64,000 nucleotides of DNA from Streptomyces uncialis. Lineage in GTDB: Bacteria; Actinomycetota; Actinomycetes; Streptomycetales; Streptomycetaceae. Shown in pieces: positions 1-9,279 of this stretch (positions are counted from its first letter, which is position 1; each line of letters starts with the position of its first letter). The position numbers and the translations under genes are program-made. The notes below the pieces were generated by a model that saw nothing but the letters and a program-made list of their open reading frames with translations, had not been told where the DNA came from and ran no database searches. The stretch is from positions 2,418,001-2,482,000 of the forward strand of contig NZ_CP109583.1 in NCBI RefSeq assembly GCF_036250755.1, given 5' to 3'.

Positions 1-1
1 C

Positions 2-3000
2 GGCGAGGGCTGCGGCGTCCTGGTGCTGATGCGCGAGCGGGACGCCGACGCCGCCGGTCTTGAGGGCCGCGCCGTGCTGACGGGGTGGGGGGTCTCCAGC
101 GACGGCGCGGGCAGCATCACCCGCCCCACGGCCGAGGGGCATCTGCTGGCCGTCCACCGGGCCTACACACTGGCCGGGTACGCGCCCGGGTCCGTCGGCT
201 GCTTCGAGGGGCACGGGACGGGCACCAAGGTCGGTGACACCACGGAACTGGGCGCCCTGTCCACCGCGCACGGCACGGACGGGCCGCCCGCGGTCATCGG
301 CTCGGTCAAGGCCAACATCGGTCACACCAAGGCCGCCGCGGGGGTCGCGGGACTCATCAAGGCGGTCCAGGCGGTACGGCACCGCGTGCTGCCGCCCGCG
401 ACCGGGGTGCGGCTGCCCCATTCGCTGCTGACCGCGCGGGGCCGGTCGCTGCGGCTCGCGGAGCGGCCGGAGGAGTTCCCCGCGGGCCCGGTCCGGGCCG
501 GGGTCTCCGCCATGGGTTTCGGGGGGATCAACACCCATGTCGCCGTCGAGGCGGCCGGGCCGCGTCCGGCGGCCCGTACGGTGGTGCCGCTCGCGGCCCG
601 TACCCCCCAGACGTCCGAACTGCTGGTCCTCGCCGCGGCGGACGGCCCGGCGCTGCGGGAGCGGTGTCTGCGGCTCGCCGCCCTGACCGCGCGGATGTCG
701 TACGCGGAACTCACCGATCTCGCCGCCACCCTGGCCGCCGGGCACAGCGGCCCGGCGCACGGGGCGCGGGGCGCCGTCGTCGCGGCCACCCCCCGGGAGG
801 CGGGCGCCCGGCTGACCCGGCTCGCGGACCTCGCCGTCTCCGGGGCCGGTCAGGTCGTGGACCCGTCGGGCGGGGTGTTCCTCGGCCAGGGCTCCGGACG
901 GCCACGGATCACCCTGCTGCTGCCCGGCCAGGGCGCCCGCGGCGCGGGACAGGCGTTCCGGGCGCGTTTCGACCGGGTGTGGGCCGAGGTCGCGGCCCTC
1001 GGCGGGGCCGGTGTCCAGGACGGCGCGGACACCCGGGTGGCACAGCCGCGCATCGTGTCCGCGTCCCTGGCCGCGCTGCGGGTGCTGACCGGGGTGGGGG
1101 TCGAGGCGGACACCGCGATCGGGCACAGCCTCGGGGAACTGACCGCGCTGCACTGGGCGGGGAGCTTCGACGCCGCGACCCTGCTGCGGCTCGTCGGGCA
1201 CCGCGCGGAGCTCATGGCCGCGGCGCCCGGGGGCGCGGGCGCGATGACCGCGCTGAACGCGGCGGCCGACCGGGTGGAGGAGTGGGCCAAGGGCACCGGG
1301 GCGGTGGTGGCGGCGCTGAACGGGCCCCGGCAGACCGTGGTGTCCGGGCCGCCGCCGGAGGTCGCGGCCGTCACGGCCGCGGCGCGGCGGGAGGGGGTGG
1401 ACGCCACCGCGCTCCAGGTGTCGCACGCGTTCCACTCACCGCAGATGGCCGGGGCCGCGCGGGCCCTCCCGGACGCCCTGGCCGGCGAGCCGGTCGGTCC
1501 TGCGCGGCGGCCGGTCGTCTCCACCGTCACGGGGCGGCTGCTGGGACCCGGCGACGATCTCTCCGCCCTGCTCGCCCGGCAGTTGGTCTCCCCCGTGCTG
1601 TTCGCGCGGGCGGTGGGCGCGGTGGCCGACACCACCGAACTGTTCGTCGAGGCGGGTCCCGGCCACTCCCTCGCGGCGTTCGCCGCGGCATGCGCCCCCG
1701 GGGTGCCGGTGGTCAGCGTCGCCACGGACGCCGCCTCCGTACGGGGGCTGCTGGACGTGGTGGCCGCGGCCCACGCGCTCGGTGCCCCGGTACGGCCGCG
1801 GGTCCTGTTCGACGACCGGCTGACCCGGCCGTTCCCCCTCGACCGGACGTTCCGGTTCCTGACCAACCCCTGCGAGGAGGTACCGCCCGCCCCCGTCGGC
1901 CATGAGCCCCCGCCGAGCGCCGCGGACGGCACGCCCGGGAAGGCCGAGGGCCCGGCGGCCGGGATCGCGGACGCCCCCGCCGACGCGCTCACCGCGCTGC
2001 GGGCGCGTGTCGCGGAGCGGGCGGAGCTGCCGGTGGCGGCGATCGGCCCGGAGCTGGCGCTCCTCGACGACCTCCATCTGAGCTCCATCACGGTCGGTCA
2101 GATCGTGGCGCGCACGGCGGCGGACATCGGTGTGGATCCGCCGGTGGAGATGACCCCGATGGCCACGGCGACGGTCGGCGAGATCGCCGCGCTGCTCTCC
2201 GCCGGGCCGGAGCGCGCCGACGAGGCCGCCTCCGCGCCGGTCCCCGGGGTGGGTTCCTGGGTACGCGGGTACCGGATGGACTGGGCGGCGGACCCGCTGC
2301 CCGCCACCGGCCCGGACACGGAACCGGACACCGCGCCCACCGGTACCGAAGGCTGGCAGGTCGTCGCGGACCCGCGCGACGCGTTGGCCGGTGTGCTGCC
2401 GGCCGCGCTGGCCCGGGTGTCCCGGTCCGGCGGCACCCTGCTGTGCCTGCCCGCACGCGCCGGCGCCGGGACGGCCGGGCTGCTCCTGGCCGCGGCCGGC
2501 GCGGTCAAGGACGACGGTCTGCTGGTCGTGGTCCAGCGCGGCCCGGTGGGCGGCGGCTTCGTCAAGTCGCTGCACCTCGAACGTCCGGCCACCACCGTCT
2601 GTCTGATCACCGTCCCCGGGATCCCGGACGGCGAGCTGCGCGGGGAGCGGTGGGTGTCGCGGCTCGCGGCCGAGACCGCGGCGGCGCGGGGCTTCACCGA
2701 GGCGCGCTATCGCGCCGACGGCACCCGGCTGACCCCCGCGCTGGCCCCGGTCCCGCTCCCGGCCGCGCCGGGGCCCGCGCTCAGCGCCGACGATGTCGTC
2801 CTCGTCACCGGGGGCGGCCGGGGGATCACCGCCGAGTGCGCCCGGATGCTGGCCGCGGGGAGCGGCGGAGCCCGGATCGCCGTCCTGGGACGTACCCGGC
2901 CCGAGGACGACGAATCGCTGCGGGAGAACCTCGCCCGGCTCGGCCCGGACGTGCGGTACACGCGCGCCGATGTCACCGACCCCGAGGCCGTCAGGTCCGC

Positions 3001-5029
3001 CGTCCGCGGCATCCGGGCCGCCCTCGGTCCGGTCACCGTGGTGGTGCACGGCGCGGGACGCAATGTGCCGACCGCGCTGCGGTATCTGGACGAGGAGGAG
3101 TTCGACGCCACCGTCCGCCCGAAGGTGGACGGACTGCGGCTGGTCCTGGACGCCCTCGGCGACCGGGCCCCGCGGCTGCTGCTCGCCTTCGGCAGTGTCA
3201 TCGGCCGTTCCGGGCTGCGCGGTGAGGCGCACTACGCCGCCGCGAACGAGTGGCTGCGCGCCTTCGTCGACGACTACCGCCGTGACCGGCCCGGCTGCCG
3301 GGGCCTGACCCTGGAGTGGTCGGTGTGGTCCGGCACCGGGATGGGCGACCGGCTGGGGGTCCTCGACTCGCTCGCGCGGCAGGGCGTCAGCCCGCTCACC
3401 GTGGACGACGGACTCGATGCCCTGGGCCGGGTGCTGGCCGATCCGGCGCTGGCAGGTCCGGTGATCCTCGCTTCCCGGACCGGCACCCCGGCGACCCTCG
3501 CGTACCGGGACCGGACCGAGCGGGACGGACGGTTCGCGGAGCGTGTGCTGGTGGACTGCCCCGGCGCCGAACTGATCACCGAGGCGGAACTGTCCCTGGG
3601 CACCGACCCGTACCTCCAGGACCATGTGCTGGAGGGCCAGGCGCTGCTGCCGGGGGTGATGGCCCTGGAGGCGATGGCCCAGACGGCGACCGCGGTCCGC
3701 GGGCCGTCCCGGGTCACGGCGCTGACCGATGTCGTGTTCCACCGGGCGGTCACGGTCGCCGAGCGCGGCACCACGGTCCTGCGCATCGCGGCGCTCGCCC
3801 GGCACGACGGCACGGTCGACGTGGTGATCCGCGGCGACGGGACGGGGTTCGCGGTCGACCATATGAGCGGCACGGTCCAGTTGAGCTGGACCGGCGATCC
3901 GGCCGCCGTCGCGGAACCGGAACCGGCGCCCGTACGGGAGATGCCGGCCGGCCCGGTCTCCGACGGCCGCGGACCGGCGCTGGACCCGGGGCGCGATCTG
4001 TACGGCGGCCCGCTGTTCCAGAGCGGCCGCTTCCGGCGGGTGCTGCGGTACCGGGAGATCGCCGCCCGCGGTTGTGCCGCGGTGATCTCCACGGCGGACG
4101 ACGGCGACTGGTTCGGGATGTTCCACCCGCGGACGCTCGTGCTCGGTGACCCGGGCGCGCGGGACGCCTTCCTGCACGCCGTGCAGGTCTGTGTGCCCCA
4201 TCGGACGCTGCTGCCCGTCTCGGTGGGCCGGATCACCTTCGGGCGGACCGCCCGGGCGGCGGGAGAACTGCTGCTGACGGCGAGGGAGACGGCGCACGAC
4301 GGCGACGAGTTCGTCTACCGGCTCACCGTCACCGACAGCTCGGGCCGGGTGGTCGAGCGCTGGGACGACCTGGTGCTGCACGCCGTCCGCGCACCGCGTC
4401 GCGCCGGAGGCCCGCGGCCCTGGCCCGCCGCGCTGCTGCCCCCGCTGCTCACCAGGGCGTGGGGGCCCGCCGGGCCCGGTCCACGGGTCCTGGTGGAGCG
4501 CACGGGGGGCCCGGGCCGGGGTAGTTCACGGGATGTCCTCGCCCGGCTCACCGGGGGCGGCCTCCCCGGTACCCGCCGCCCGGACGGCAGGCCGGACCCC
4601 GAGGACGGCGGCCCGCACGTCAGCGCGTCCCACGGCGCCGGACTCACCCTCGCGCTCGCGGCGGACCGACCGGTGGGCTGCGACATCGAGGAGGTCGCCC
4701 ACCGGGACGAGCCGGACTGGGCCGGGCTGCTGGGCCCGGGCGGCACGGCGCTGGCCGCCGCCCTGGTCACGGCCGGCTGGCCCGCCGCCGCGCTGCCCGC
4801 CGACCACGCGCGGACGGCCGTCTGGGCGGTGGCCGAGGCCCTGCAGAAGGCCGGTGGCGGTCGCGGCGACCGCCCCCATCTGCGGCGGGTCCGCGACGAC
4901 GGCGGCGCCGAGTTCACGGCGGGCCGGTTCACGGCTCTCGCCTATCCGGTCGTCACCAGGACCGGGCCGGACGGGACGGTGCCCTGTGTGGTCGCCGTCG
5001 CTCATGAGGAAAGGGAGGGTCATGCCTGA
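2..5029 (+). CDS. pksE: Enediyne-type iterative type I polyketide synthase (3' part)
   Basis: The reading frame is open from base 2, so the 5' end, including most of the KS, lies outside the window. Visible domains in order: KS C-terminal half (HGTGT and NIGHTKAAAG), AT (GQG near nt 925, active-site GHSLGE near nt 1121), ACP with the serine in DLHLSSITV (near nt 2075), KR (VLVTGGGRGI near nt 2800, YxxxN near nt 3235), DH (QDHVLEGQALLPG near nt 3620) and a C-terminal phosphopantetheinyl transferase (GCDIEEV near nt 4678, WAVAEALQKAGG near nt 4828). KS-AT-ACP-KR-DH-PPTase is the diagnostic order of enediyne PKSs, which build a linear polyene released by the partner thioesterase. It overlaps the next gene by 8 nt. 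What final product the cluster makes cannot be told from this end; an enediyne-like non-warhead polyene is possible. Confidence 0.93.
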   Translation, partial: GEGCGVLVLMRERDADAAGLEGRAVLTGWGVSSDGAGSITRPTAEGHLLAVHRAYTLAGYAPGSVGCFEGHGTGTKVGDTTELGALSTAHGTDGPPAVIGSVKANIGHTKAAAGVAGLIKAVQAVRHRVLPPATGVRLPHSLLTARGRSLRLAERPEEFPAGPVRAGVSAMGFGGINTHVAVEAAGPRPAARTVVPLAARTPQTSELLVLAAADGPALRERCLRLAALTARMSYAELTDLAATLAAGHSGPAHGARGAVVAATPREAGARLTRLADLAVSGAGQVVDPSGGVFLGQGSGRPRITLLLPGQGARGAGQAFRARFDRVWAEVAALGGAGVQDGADTRVAQPRIVSASLAALRVLTGVGVEADTAIGHSLGELTALHWAGSFDAATLLRLVGHRAELMAAAPGGAGAMTALNAAADRVEEWAKGTGAVVAALNGPRQTVVSGPPPEVAAVTAAARREGVDATALQVSHAFHSPQMAGAARALPDALAGEPVGPARRPVVSTVTGRLLGPGDDLSALLARQLVSPVLFARAVGAVADTTELFVEAGPGHSLAAFAAACAPGVPVVSVATDAASVRGLLDVVAAAHALGAPVRPRVLFDDRLTRPFPLDRTFRFLTNPCEEVPPAPVGHEPPPSAADGTPGKAEGPAAGIADAPADALTALRARVAERAELPVAAIGPELALLDDLHLSSITVGQIVARTAADIGVDPPVEMTPMATATVGEIAALLSAGPERADEAASAPVPGVGSWVRGYRMDWAADPLPATGPDTEPDTAPTGTEGWQVVADPRDALAGVLPAALARVSRSGGTLLCLPARAGAGTAGLLLAAAGAVKDDGLLVVVQRGPVGGGFVKSLHLERPATTVCLITVPGIPDGELRGERWVSRLAAETAAARGFTEARYRADGTRLTPALAPVPLPAAPGPALSADDVVLVTGGGRGITAECARMLAAGSGGARIAVLGRTRPEDDESLRENLARLGPDVRYTRADVTDPEAVRSAVRGIRAALGPVTVVVHGAGRNVPTALRYLDEEEFDATVRPKVDGLRLVLDALGDRAPRLLLAFGSVIGRSGLRGEAHYAAANEWLRAFVDDYRRDRPGCRGLTLEWSVWSGTGMGDRLGVLDSLARQGVSPLTVDDGLDALGRVLADPALAGPVILASRTGTPATLAYRDRTERDGRFAERVLVDCPGAELITEAELSLGTDPYLQDHVLEGQALLPGVMALEAMAQTATAVRGPSRVTALTDVVFHRAVTVAERGTTVLRIAALARHDGTVDVVIRGDGTGFAVDHMSGTVQLSWTGDPAAVAEPEPAPVREMPAGPVSDGRGPALDPGRDLYGGPLFQSGRFRRVLRYREIAARGCAAVISTADDGDWFGMFHPRTLVLGDPGARDAFLHAVQVCVPHRTLLPVSVGRITFGRTARAAGELLLTARETAHDGDEFVYRLTVTDSSGRVVERWDDLVLHAVRAPRRAGGPRPWPAALLPPLLTRAWGPAGPGPRVLVERTGGPGRGSSRDVLARLTGGGLPGTRRPDGRPDPEDGGPHVSASHGAGLTLALAADRPVGCDIEEVAHRDEPDWAGLLGPGGTALAAALVTAGWPAAALPADHARTAVWAVAEALQKAGGGRGDRPHLRRVRDDGGAEFTAGRFTALAYPVVTRTGPDGTVPCVVAVAHEEREGHA

Positions 5030-5456
5030 TTTCTTCGAGTACCGGCACATCGTGGGCTTCGAGGACACCAACCTCGTCGGCAATGTCTACTTCGCCCACT
5101 ACGTGTCCTGGCAGGGGCGCTGCCGGGAGAGCTTCCTGAAGGAACACGCGCCCACGGTGCTCGACGAACTGCGTGCGGGACTGAGGCTGTTCACCGTGAG
5201 CTGCCGTTGCGAGTACTTCCGGGAGCTGACCGCCTTCGACACCGTCGCCGTCCGGTTGCGGCTGGATGAACTCCTCAGCACCCAGGTCGGCTTCAGCTTC
5301 GACTACGTCCTTCTCGACGCGGAGGGCGAACACCTGGTGGCACGTGGTACCCAGCGGGTGGCCTGTCTGCGCAGCGACGGCCGGGAGACGGTACCCGTAC
5401 CGGTGCCCGCCGCGCTGCGCGCCGCCCTGGAGCCGTTCCGCCGGATACCGGCGTGA
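5022..5456 (+). CDS. Enediyne-type hotdog thioesterase (E10/CalE7 family)
   Basis: A 144-aa single hotdog-fold protein, the usual length for the thioesterases that release the nascent polyene from enediyne PKSs. The stretch around residues 15-36 (DTNLVGNVYFAHYVSWQG, then RCRE) matches the active-site region of CalE7/DynE7. By position Asn17, Tyr27 and Arg35 correspond to the residues known to stabilise the intermediate in that family. The ATG at 5022 follows an AAGGGAGGG ribosome binding site located inside the end of the PKS gene, so translation is probably coupled. The stop overlaps the GTG start of the exporter gene (GTGA). PKS plus this thioesterase is the minimal enediyne polyene cassette. 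Confidence 0.93.
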   Translation: MPDFFEYRHIVGFEDTNLVGNVYFAHYVSWQGRCRESFLKEHAPTVLDELRAGLRLFTVSCRCEYFRELTAFDTVAVRLRLDELLSTQVGFSFDYVLLDAEGEHLVARGTQRVACLRSDGRETVPVPVPAALRAALEPFRRIPA

Positions 5457-7132
5457 GGGGCCCCCGCAGGTCAGGGAGCATCACCTTCCGCCGACCGGTG
5501 GTCTTCTGGACCGGGACGGCCCTGGGCACCCTGGGTGCCGCACTGCATCTGCCCATGTACATCGAGGCGCGGTCCATGGACTACCACATGGCCGGGATGC
5601 GCCCCGACGCCACGATGAACATCGGTATGGCCGTCATCGTCCTCGGGGTCGGGCTGGTCCTGTGGGGTCTGCTGCCGCCGCGCCGGGAGAAGCCGGCCCC
5701 CGCCGACCTGCGCGTCCGTCCGCTGGACGACTCACGGCTGCGCCCCGCGCACATGGGTCTGATCATCGTGCTGACGCTCGCCGTCACCATCGACGTGATG
5801 AAACCGACCACCCTCTCCTTCGTCGCACCGGGGATGGCGGCCGAGTACCACCTCACCTCGCCGCTGCACCCCGACGGAGGTCTCCCGGTGGCGCTGCTGC
5901 CGTTCTTCGGACTTCTGGGCACGGTGGTGGGCTCGCTGCTGTGGGGCACCCTCGCGGACCGCATCGGGCGGCGTCCGGCCATCCTCTTCGCGGGCGTGCT
6001 GTTCATCACCACGTCGGTCTGCGGGGCGATGCCCTCGTTCACCGGGAACCTGGTGATGTGCTTCTTCATGGGTGTCAGCGCGGGCGGCATGCTCCCGGTG
6101 ACCTTCACCCTGCTGGCGGAGACGGTGCCCACCCGTCACCGCGGCTGGCTGCTCGTCCTCATCGGCGGGAACGCCGCCCTCGCCTACGCGATCACCAGTC
6201 AGCTCGCGGAGTCCCTGATGCCGCAGTACGGCTGGCGCATCCTGTGGCTGGTCGGCATGCCCACCGGGGTACTCCTGCTCCTGCTCAACCGGTGGATACC
6301 GGAGTCCCCCCGCTATCTGCTGCTGGCGGGCCGCGCCGACGAGGCCCGCGCGGTGATGGAGCGGTTCGGATCGGCGGCCGTCACCCCGGCGCGGACCGGG
6401 CCACCGGCCGGGCCGCGCACGGCGGAGCCCGGACCGCGTACGGAGTCCGGTACGAGGGCGGCGCCGGGGAGCGGAGCGGGAACCGGATCGCGAGCGGGGG
6501 CCGGCCACCAGGGCGGGCCGCTGCTGCTGGCCGGACTGCTGCTGCTGGCGCTCAGCGTCGGCATCGTCACCTACGGCTTCCAGTTGTGGGTACCGACCGA
6601 CCTCCAGCGCATGGGCATCAAGGACATGGACGCCGACCGCATCCTGCGCAACGCGGCGCTGTTCGGACTGCCGCTGAACGTCGTGGCCGCGCTGGCCTAC
6701 GGGTTCTGGAGTTCGAAGTGGACAGCCGTGGGACTGAGCGCCCTGACGGTGGTGCCGCTGGTCTGCTTCACCGTGCTCGGTGACGGGGTCGCCGACCGGC
6801 GCGGACTGCTGATGGCCCTGCTGGCGGTACCCATCGCCAGCATCTACGCCCTGGGGGCGATCACGATCGCCTACGCCGCGGAGATCTTCCCCACCGCCCG
6901 CCGCGGGGGCGCCACCGGACGGGTCGCCGGTCTCACCAAGTTCGGCGGGGTGGCGATGCTGGTGCTCACCCTGCTGTCCCTCACCGCACCGGAGTTGGGG
7001 GTCACGGCGGCGGCGGGCGCGATCCCCCTGGCCGCCGCCGTGCTGCTGCTGGCGGTGGCGGGGGTGGAGACCCGGCACCGCGCGATCGACGAACCCCTCG
7101 ACGTACGACCCCGCCCGGTCGAAGTGCCGTAG
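5453..7132 (+). CDS. MFS transporter, probable polyketide exporter
   Basis: A 559-aa integral membrane protein of the major facilitator superfamily. The classic loop motif is seen as GTLADRIGRRPA near residue 165. Two extra hydrophobic segments (about residues 15-35 and 55-78) precede the conserved core, suggesting 14 rather than 12 membrane spans. A 40-residue Gly/Ala/Thr/Pro/Arg-rich linker (about residues 304-345) forms the central cytoplasmic loop. The GTG start overlaps the thioesterase stop by 4 nt, placing it in the same transcript as the PKS and thioesterase. That position fits export of, or self-resistance to, the cluster product. The sugar-porter-like motif (PESPRYLL) also allows a broader substrate range. 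Confidence 0.85.
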   Translation: MRGPRRSGSITFRRPVVFWTGTALGTLGAALHLPMYIEARSMDYHMAGMRPDATMNIGMAVIVLGVGLVLWGLLPPRREKPAPADLRVRPLDDSRLRPAHMGLIIVLTLAVTIDVMKPTTLSFVAPGMAAEYHLTSPLHPDGGLPVALLPFFGLLGTVVGSLLWGTLADRIGRRPAILFAGVLFITTSVCGAMPSFTGNLVMCFFMGVSAGGMLPVTFTLLAETVPTRHRGWLLVLIGGNAALAYAITSQLAESLMPQYGWRILWLVGMPTGVLLLLLNRWIPESPRYLLLAGRADEARAVMERFGSAAVTPARTGPPAGPRTAEPGPRTESGTRAAPGSGAGTGSRAGAGHQGGPLLLAGLLLLALSVGIVTYGFQLWVPTDLQRMGIKDMDADRILRNAALFGLPLNVVAALAYGFWSSKWTAVGLSALTVVPLVCFTVLGDGVADRRGLLMALLAVPIASIYALGAITIAYAAEIFPTARRGGATGRVAGLTKFGGVAMLVLTLLSLTAPELGVTAAAGAIPLAAAVLLLAVAGVETRHRAIDEPLDVRPRPVEVP

Positions 7133-7422
7133 TCCCGCCGCTCCCGGGAGCGGACGGACGGCCGGACGGTGTCGTACGGGTCCCTGGCCGGCCGCTCCCG
7201 AACGCGCGGACGCCCTGGCCGTTCCGCTGGGCCGACCGGGGGACCCGCTCTGCCGGGTGCGCCGGAGGGGCCAGGCCGGGATCGGCCCACGAACAAACAA
7301 CGACTATACGATTCTTAAGCTTCACCCTCGTGCCAACGCCCCCGCGCGGACCGGTCGGACGAGTTCCGGCCCGGTCCGCGCTGGAGCACCTGTCCGACGC
7401 CGGAACCAGCCGAGGAGACACG
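7133..7422 (+). promoter_or_regulatory. Intergenic region with perfect palindrome and AT-rich promoter-like tract
   Basis: A perfect 16-bp palindrome (CCGCTCCCGGGAGCGG, 7138-7153) lies 6 nt after the exporter stop and may serve as a processing or termination signal. A locally AT-rich stretch at 7290-7320 (containing CTATACGATTCTTAAG) stands out against the GC-rich background and is the likely promoter of the kinase gene at 7423. No coding sequence was recognised here. Confidence 0.4.
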
Positions 7423-8733
7423 ATGGCCGTGCACACCCCGTCCGGAGCGCGAGCCGACGCGGCGCCGCCAGGGCCCTCCCCTGTCGGCTGGCCCCGTCGG
7501 TCCGGCCGCCTGCTGTCCCTCACCGCGGTGGCCGCGCGGCATCTCGCCGCCGGGGCCGCCGACCGGCTGGCCCGCCCCGGGCGACGGGGCCGGCCGCCGG
7601 AGCGGCTGCCCCGGCTCCTCGGCGACCTGGGCCCCACCTATGTCAAGGGCGCCCAACTCCTCAGCACCCGCGCGGATCTGCTGTCCCCGGCGGTCTGCGA
7701 CGCGCTGGGACGGCTGCACGACCGGGTCCCCGGGATGAGCGCGGCGCAACTGGACCGCGCCCTGTCCGAGGCGTACCCGGACGGCTCCGCATGGCCGTTC
7801 CGGACGTTCGACCGGACGGCCGTCGCCGGGGGCAGCATCGCCTGTGTGTACCGGGCGGCCCTGCTGGACGGCACCGACGTGGCCGTGAAGCTGCTGCGGC
7901 CGGGGGTGCGCCGGGCGATGGAGACCGACTTCGCGCTGCTGGCGTCCGGCGCGCGCCTGGCCGAACGGCTGCCGCCGCTGCGCGGGGTCCCGGCCCGCAG
8001 GGTGGTCCGGCAGCTCGGCGACGCGCTGCTGCGCCAGGTCGACCTCGCACGGGAGGCGGACTCCCTGGCCCTGCTGCGGGCCAACCTCGCCGATCTGCCG
8101 TTCGTGCGGGTGCCCGCGCCGTTCCCCGCCGCCGCGGGTCCGGGCGCGCTGGTGATGGAGTACGTCGAGCGTCTCGAACGCTTCGCCCCGGGCGACTTCG
8201 GCAAGGAGGACCGCAGACAGATCGTCAGGAACGTGCTCCGGTGCGTGTACCGGATGCTGTTCATCGACGGTCTCGTCCACTGCGACATGCATCCGGGCAA
8301 TCTGTATCTCGGCCCGGACGGCTCCATGGTGCTTCTCGACGCCGGGTTCGTGGTCCGGCTGGAGCCCCGGGTGCGGCTGCTGTTCGCCCGGTTCTTCATG
8401 AACCTCTCGCTCGGCCGGGCGGCGGAGGCGGCCGAGTCGGTGCTGCGGAGCGCCGAGCACGTACCGGCCGGCTGCGACCTCGACGCGTTCCGGGCCGAGA
8501 TCGGCGCCCTGGTGGAGGAGAGCGCCGGGCGGACGGCCGGCCAGTTCAGGCTCGCGCCGTTCGCGACCAGGCTGTTCGACATCCAGCGCCGCAGCGGGGT
8601 GGCGGCGGCCCCCGAGTTCGTCTTCCCGCTGATGTCGCTGCTGGTGCTCGAAGGCATGATCAACGACTTCGACGTGGACGTCGACTTCCAGGGCGAGGCC
8701 ATCCCCACCCTGCTCGCCGCCCTGAACCGCTGA
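7423..8733 (+). CDS. UbiB/AarF (ABC1)-like atypical kinase
   Basis: A 436-aa protein of the ABC1/UbiB/AarF family. The N-terminal family signature region reads GPTYVKGAQLLSTR, so the usual KxGQ has become KGAQ. The nucleotide-binding lysine is in DVAVKLL (near residue 155), the catalytic loop is HCDMHPGNLYL (near residue 286) and the metal-binding site is LLDAGFV. Family members are ATPases or kinases tied to isoprenoid-quinone metabolism or small-molecule modification. No membrane segments are obvious. The ATG at 7423 has GAGGAG 7 nt upstream. It lies 33 nt before the split ketoreductase gene, which suggests an operon. Its role in an enediyne-type cluster is unknown. Confidence 0.8.
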   Translation: MAVHTPSGARADAAPPGPSPVGWPRRSGRLLSLTAVAARHLAAGAADRLARPGRRGRPPERLPRLLGDLGPTYVKGAQLLSTRADLLSPAVCDALGRLHDRVPGMSAAQLDRALSEAYPDGSAWPFRTFDRTAVAGGSIACVYRAALLDGTDVAVKLLRPGVRRAMETDFALLASGARLAERLPPLRGVPARRVVRQLGDALLRQVDLAREADSLALLRANLADLPFVRVPAPFPAAAGPGALVMEYVERLERFAPGDFGKEDRRQIVRNVLRCVYRMLFIDGLVHCDMHPGNLYLGPDGSMVLLDAGFVVRLEPRVRLLFARFFMNLSLGRAAEAAESVLRSAEHVPAGCDLDAFRAEIGALVEESAGRTAGQFRLAPFATRLFDIQRRSGVAAAPEFVFPLMSLLVLEGMINDFDVDVDFQGEAIPTLLAALNR

Positions 8734-8766
8734 CGACCGCCCGCCGATCCCGGAAGAGGCACCGCG

Positions 8767-9279
8767 ATGGACGAACTCGCCGTACACCGGTACGCGCCGG
8801 GACCCCGGGCCCGGCTGGGCAGCGGTCCGCCCCGCTCCTGGTCCGTGCTCGGGGAACCCTCCACCGCCGCCGAGCGGATGCACCGGGCCCGGGTGAGCGG
8901 CGCCGCGCCGGCCGTCGCCGTCGTGCTCGGCGAGCACTACGGGCGGCACGCGGACCGCGCGCTGCTCCAGGGACTCGCCCTGCGCCGGACGCACGGCTGG
9001 CCCCTGGTCCTGGTGCACCGGGGCGCGGGTGGCGGGAGCCTGCTGCGGGCCGTGGCGCTGGAGGAACCCGGCCCGCCGCTGGCCACGGTGGAACTTACGT
9101 GCGCCGGGGCCGAGGCGACAGTGGCCGAGGTCGCCCGCGCGGCGCTCGGCGACACCCGCTGGCCGGACCCGCCGGGAAGCCGCCGGGACGTACTGGCCGG
9201 CGCGGACGGGCGCACAGCCTTCGCCCGCTGGCGGCCGTCGGCGCTCCCCGCGGCGCGCCCGCCGACGGGCCCGTGCTGA
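8767..9279 (+). CDS. Ketoreductase structural (N-terminal) half, split from catalytic half
   Basis: A 170-residue frame starting at ATG 8767 behind GGAAGAGG. Its sequence parallels the structural subdomain of the KR in the upstream PKS: LVLVHRGAGGGSLLRAVALE here against LVVVQRGPVGGGFVKSLHLE there. The frame ends at TGA 9277-9279, exactly where the catalytic NAD(P)H-binding half begins in the -1 frame. The last codons (CCG ACG GGC CCG TGC TGA) contain G_GGC_CCG in the phase expected for a -1 ribosomal slip. Slippage would give a continuous 422-residue KR. Otherwise this is either a two-subunit KR with coupled translation, a real frameshift mutation, or a sequencing error. Confidence 0.7.
   Translation: MDELAVHRYAPGPRARLGSGPPRSWSVLGEPSTAAERMHRARVSGAAPAVAVVLGEHYGRHADRALLQGLALRRTHGWPLVLVHRGAGGGSLLRAVALEEPGPPLATVELTCAGAEATVAEVARAALGDTRWPDPPGSRRDVLAGADGRTAFARWRPSALPAARPPTGPC

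Noticed and set aside
1436..4381. A 981-codon open frame on the minus strand opposite the PKS
   Set aside because: It is antisense to well-supported PKS domains and rich in Arg/Gly/Pro/His; long antisense frames are expected at this GC content.
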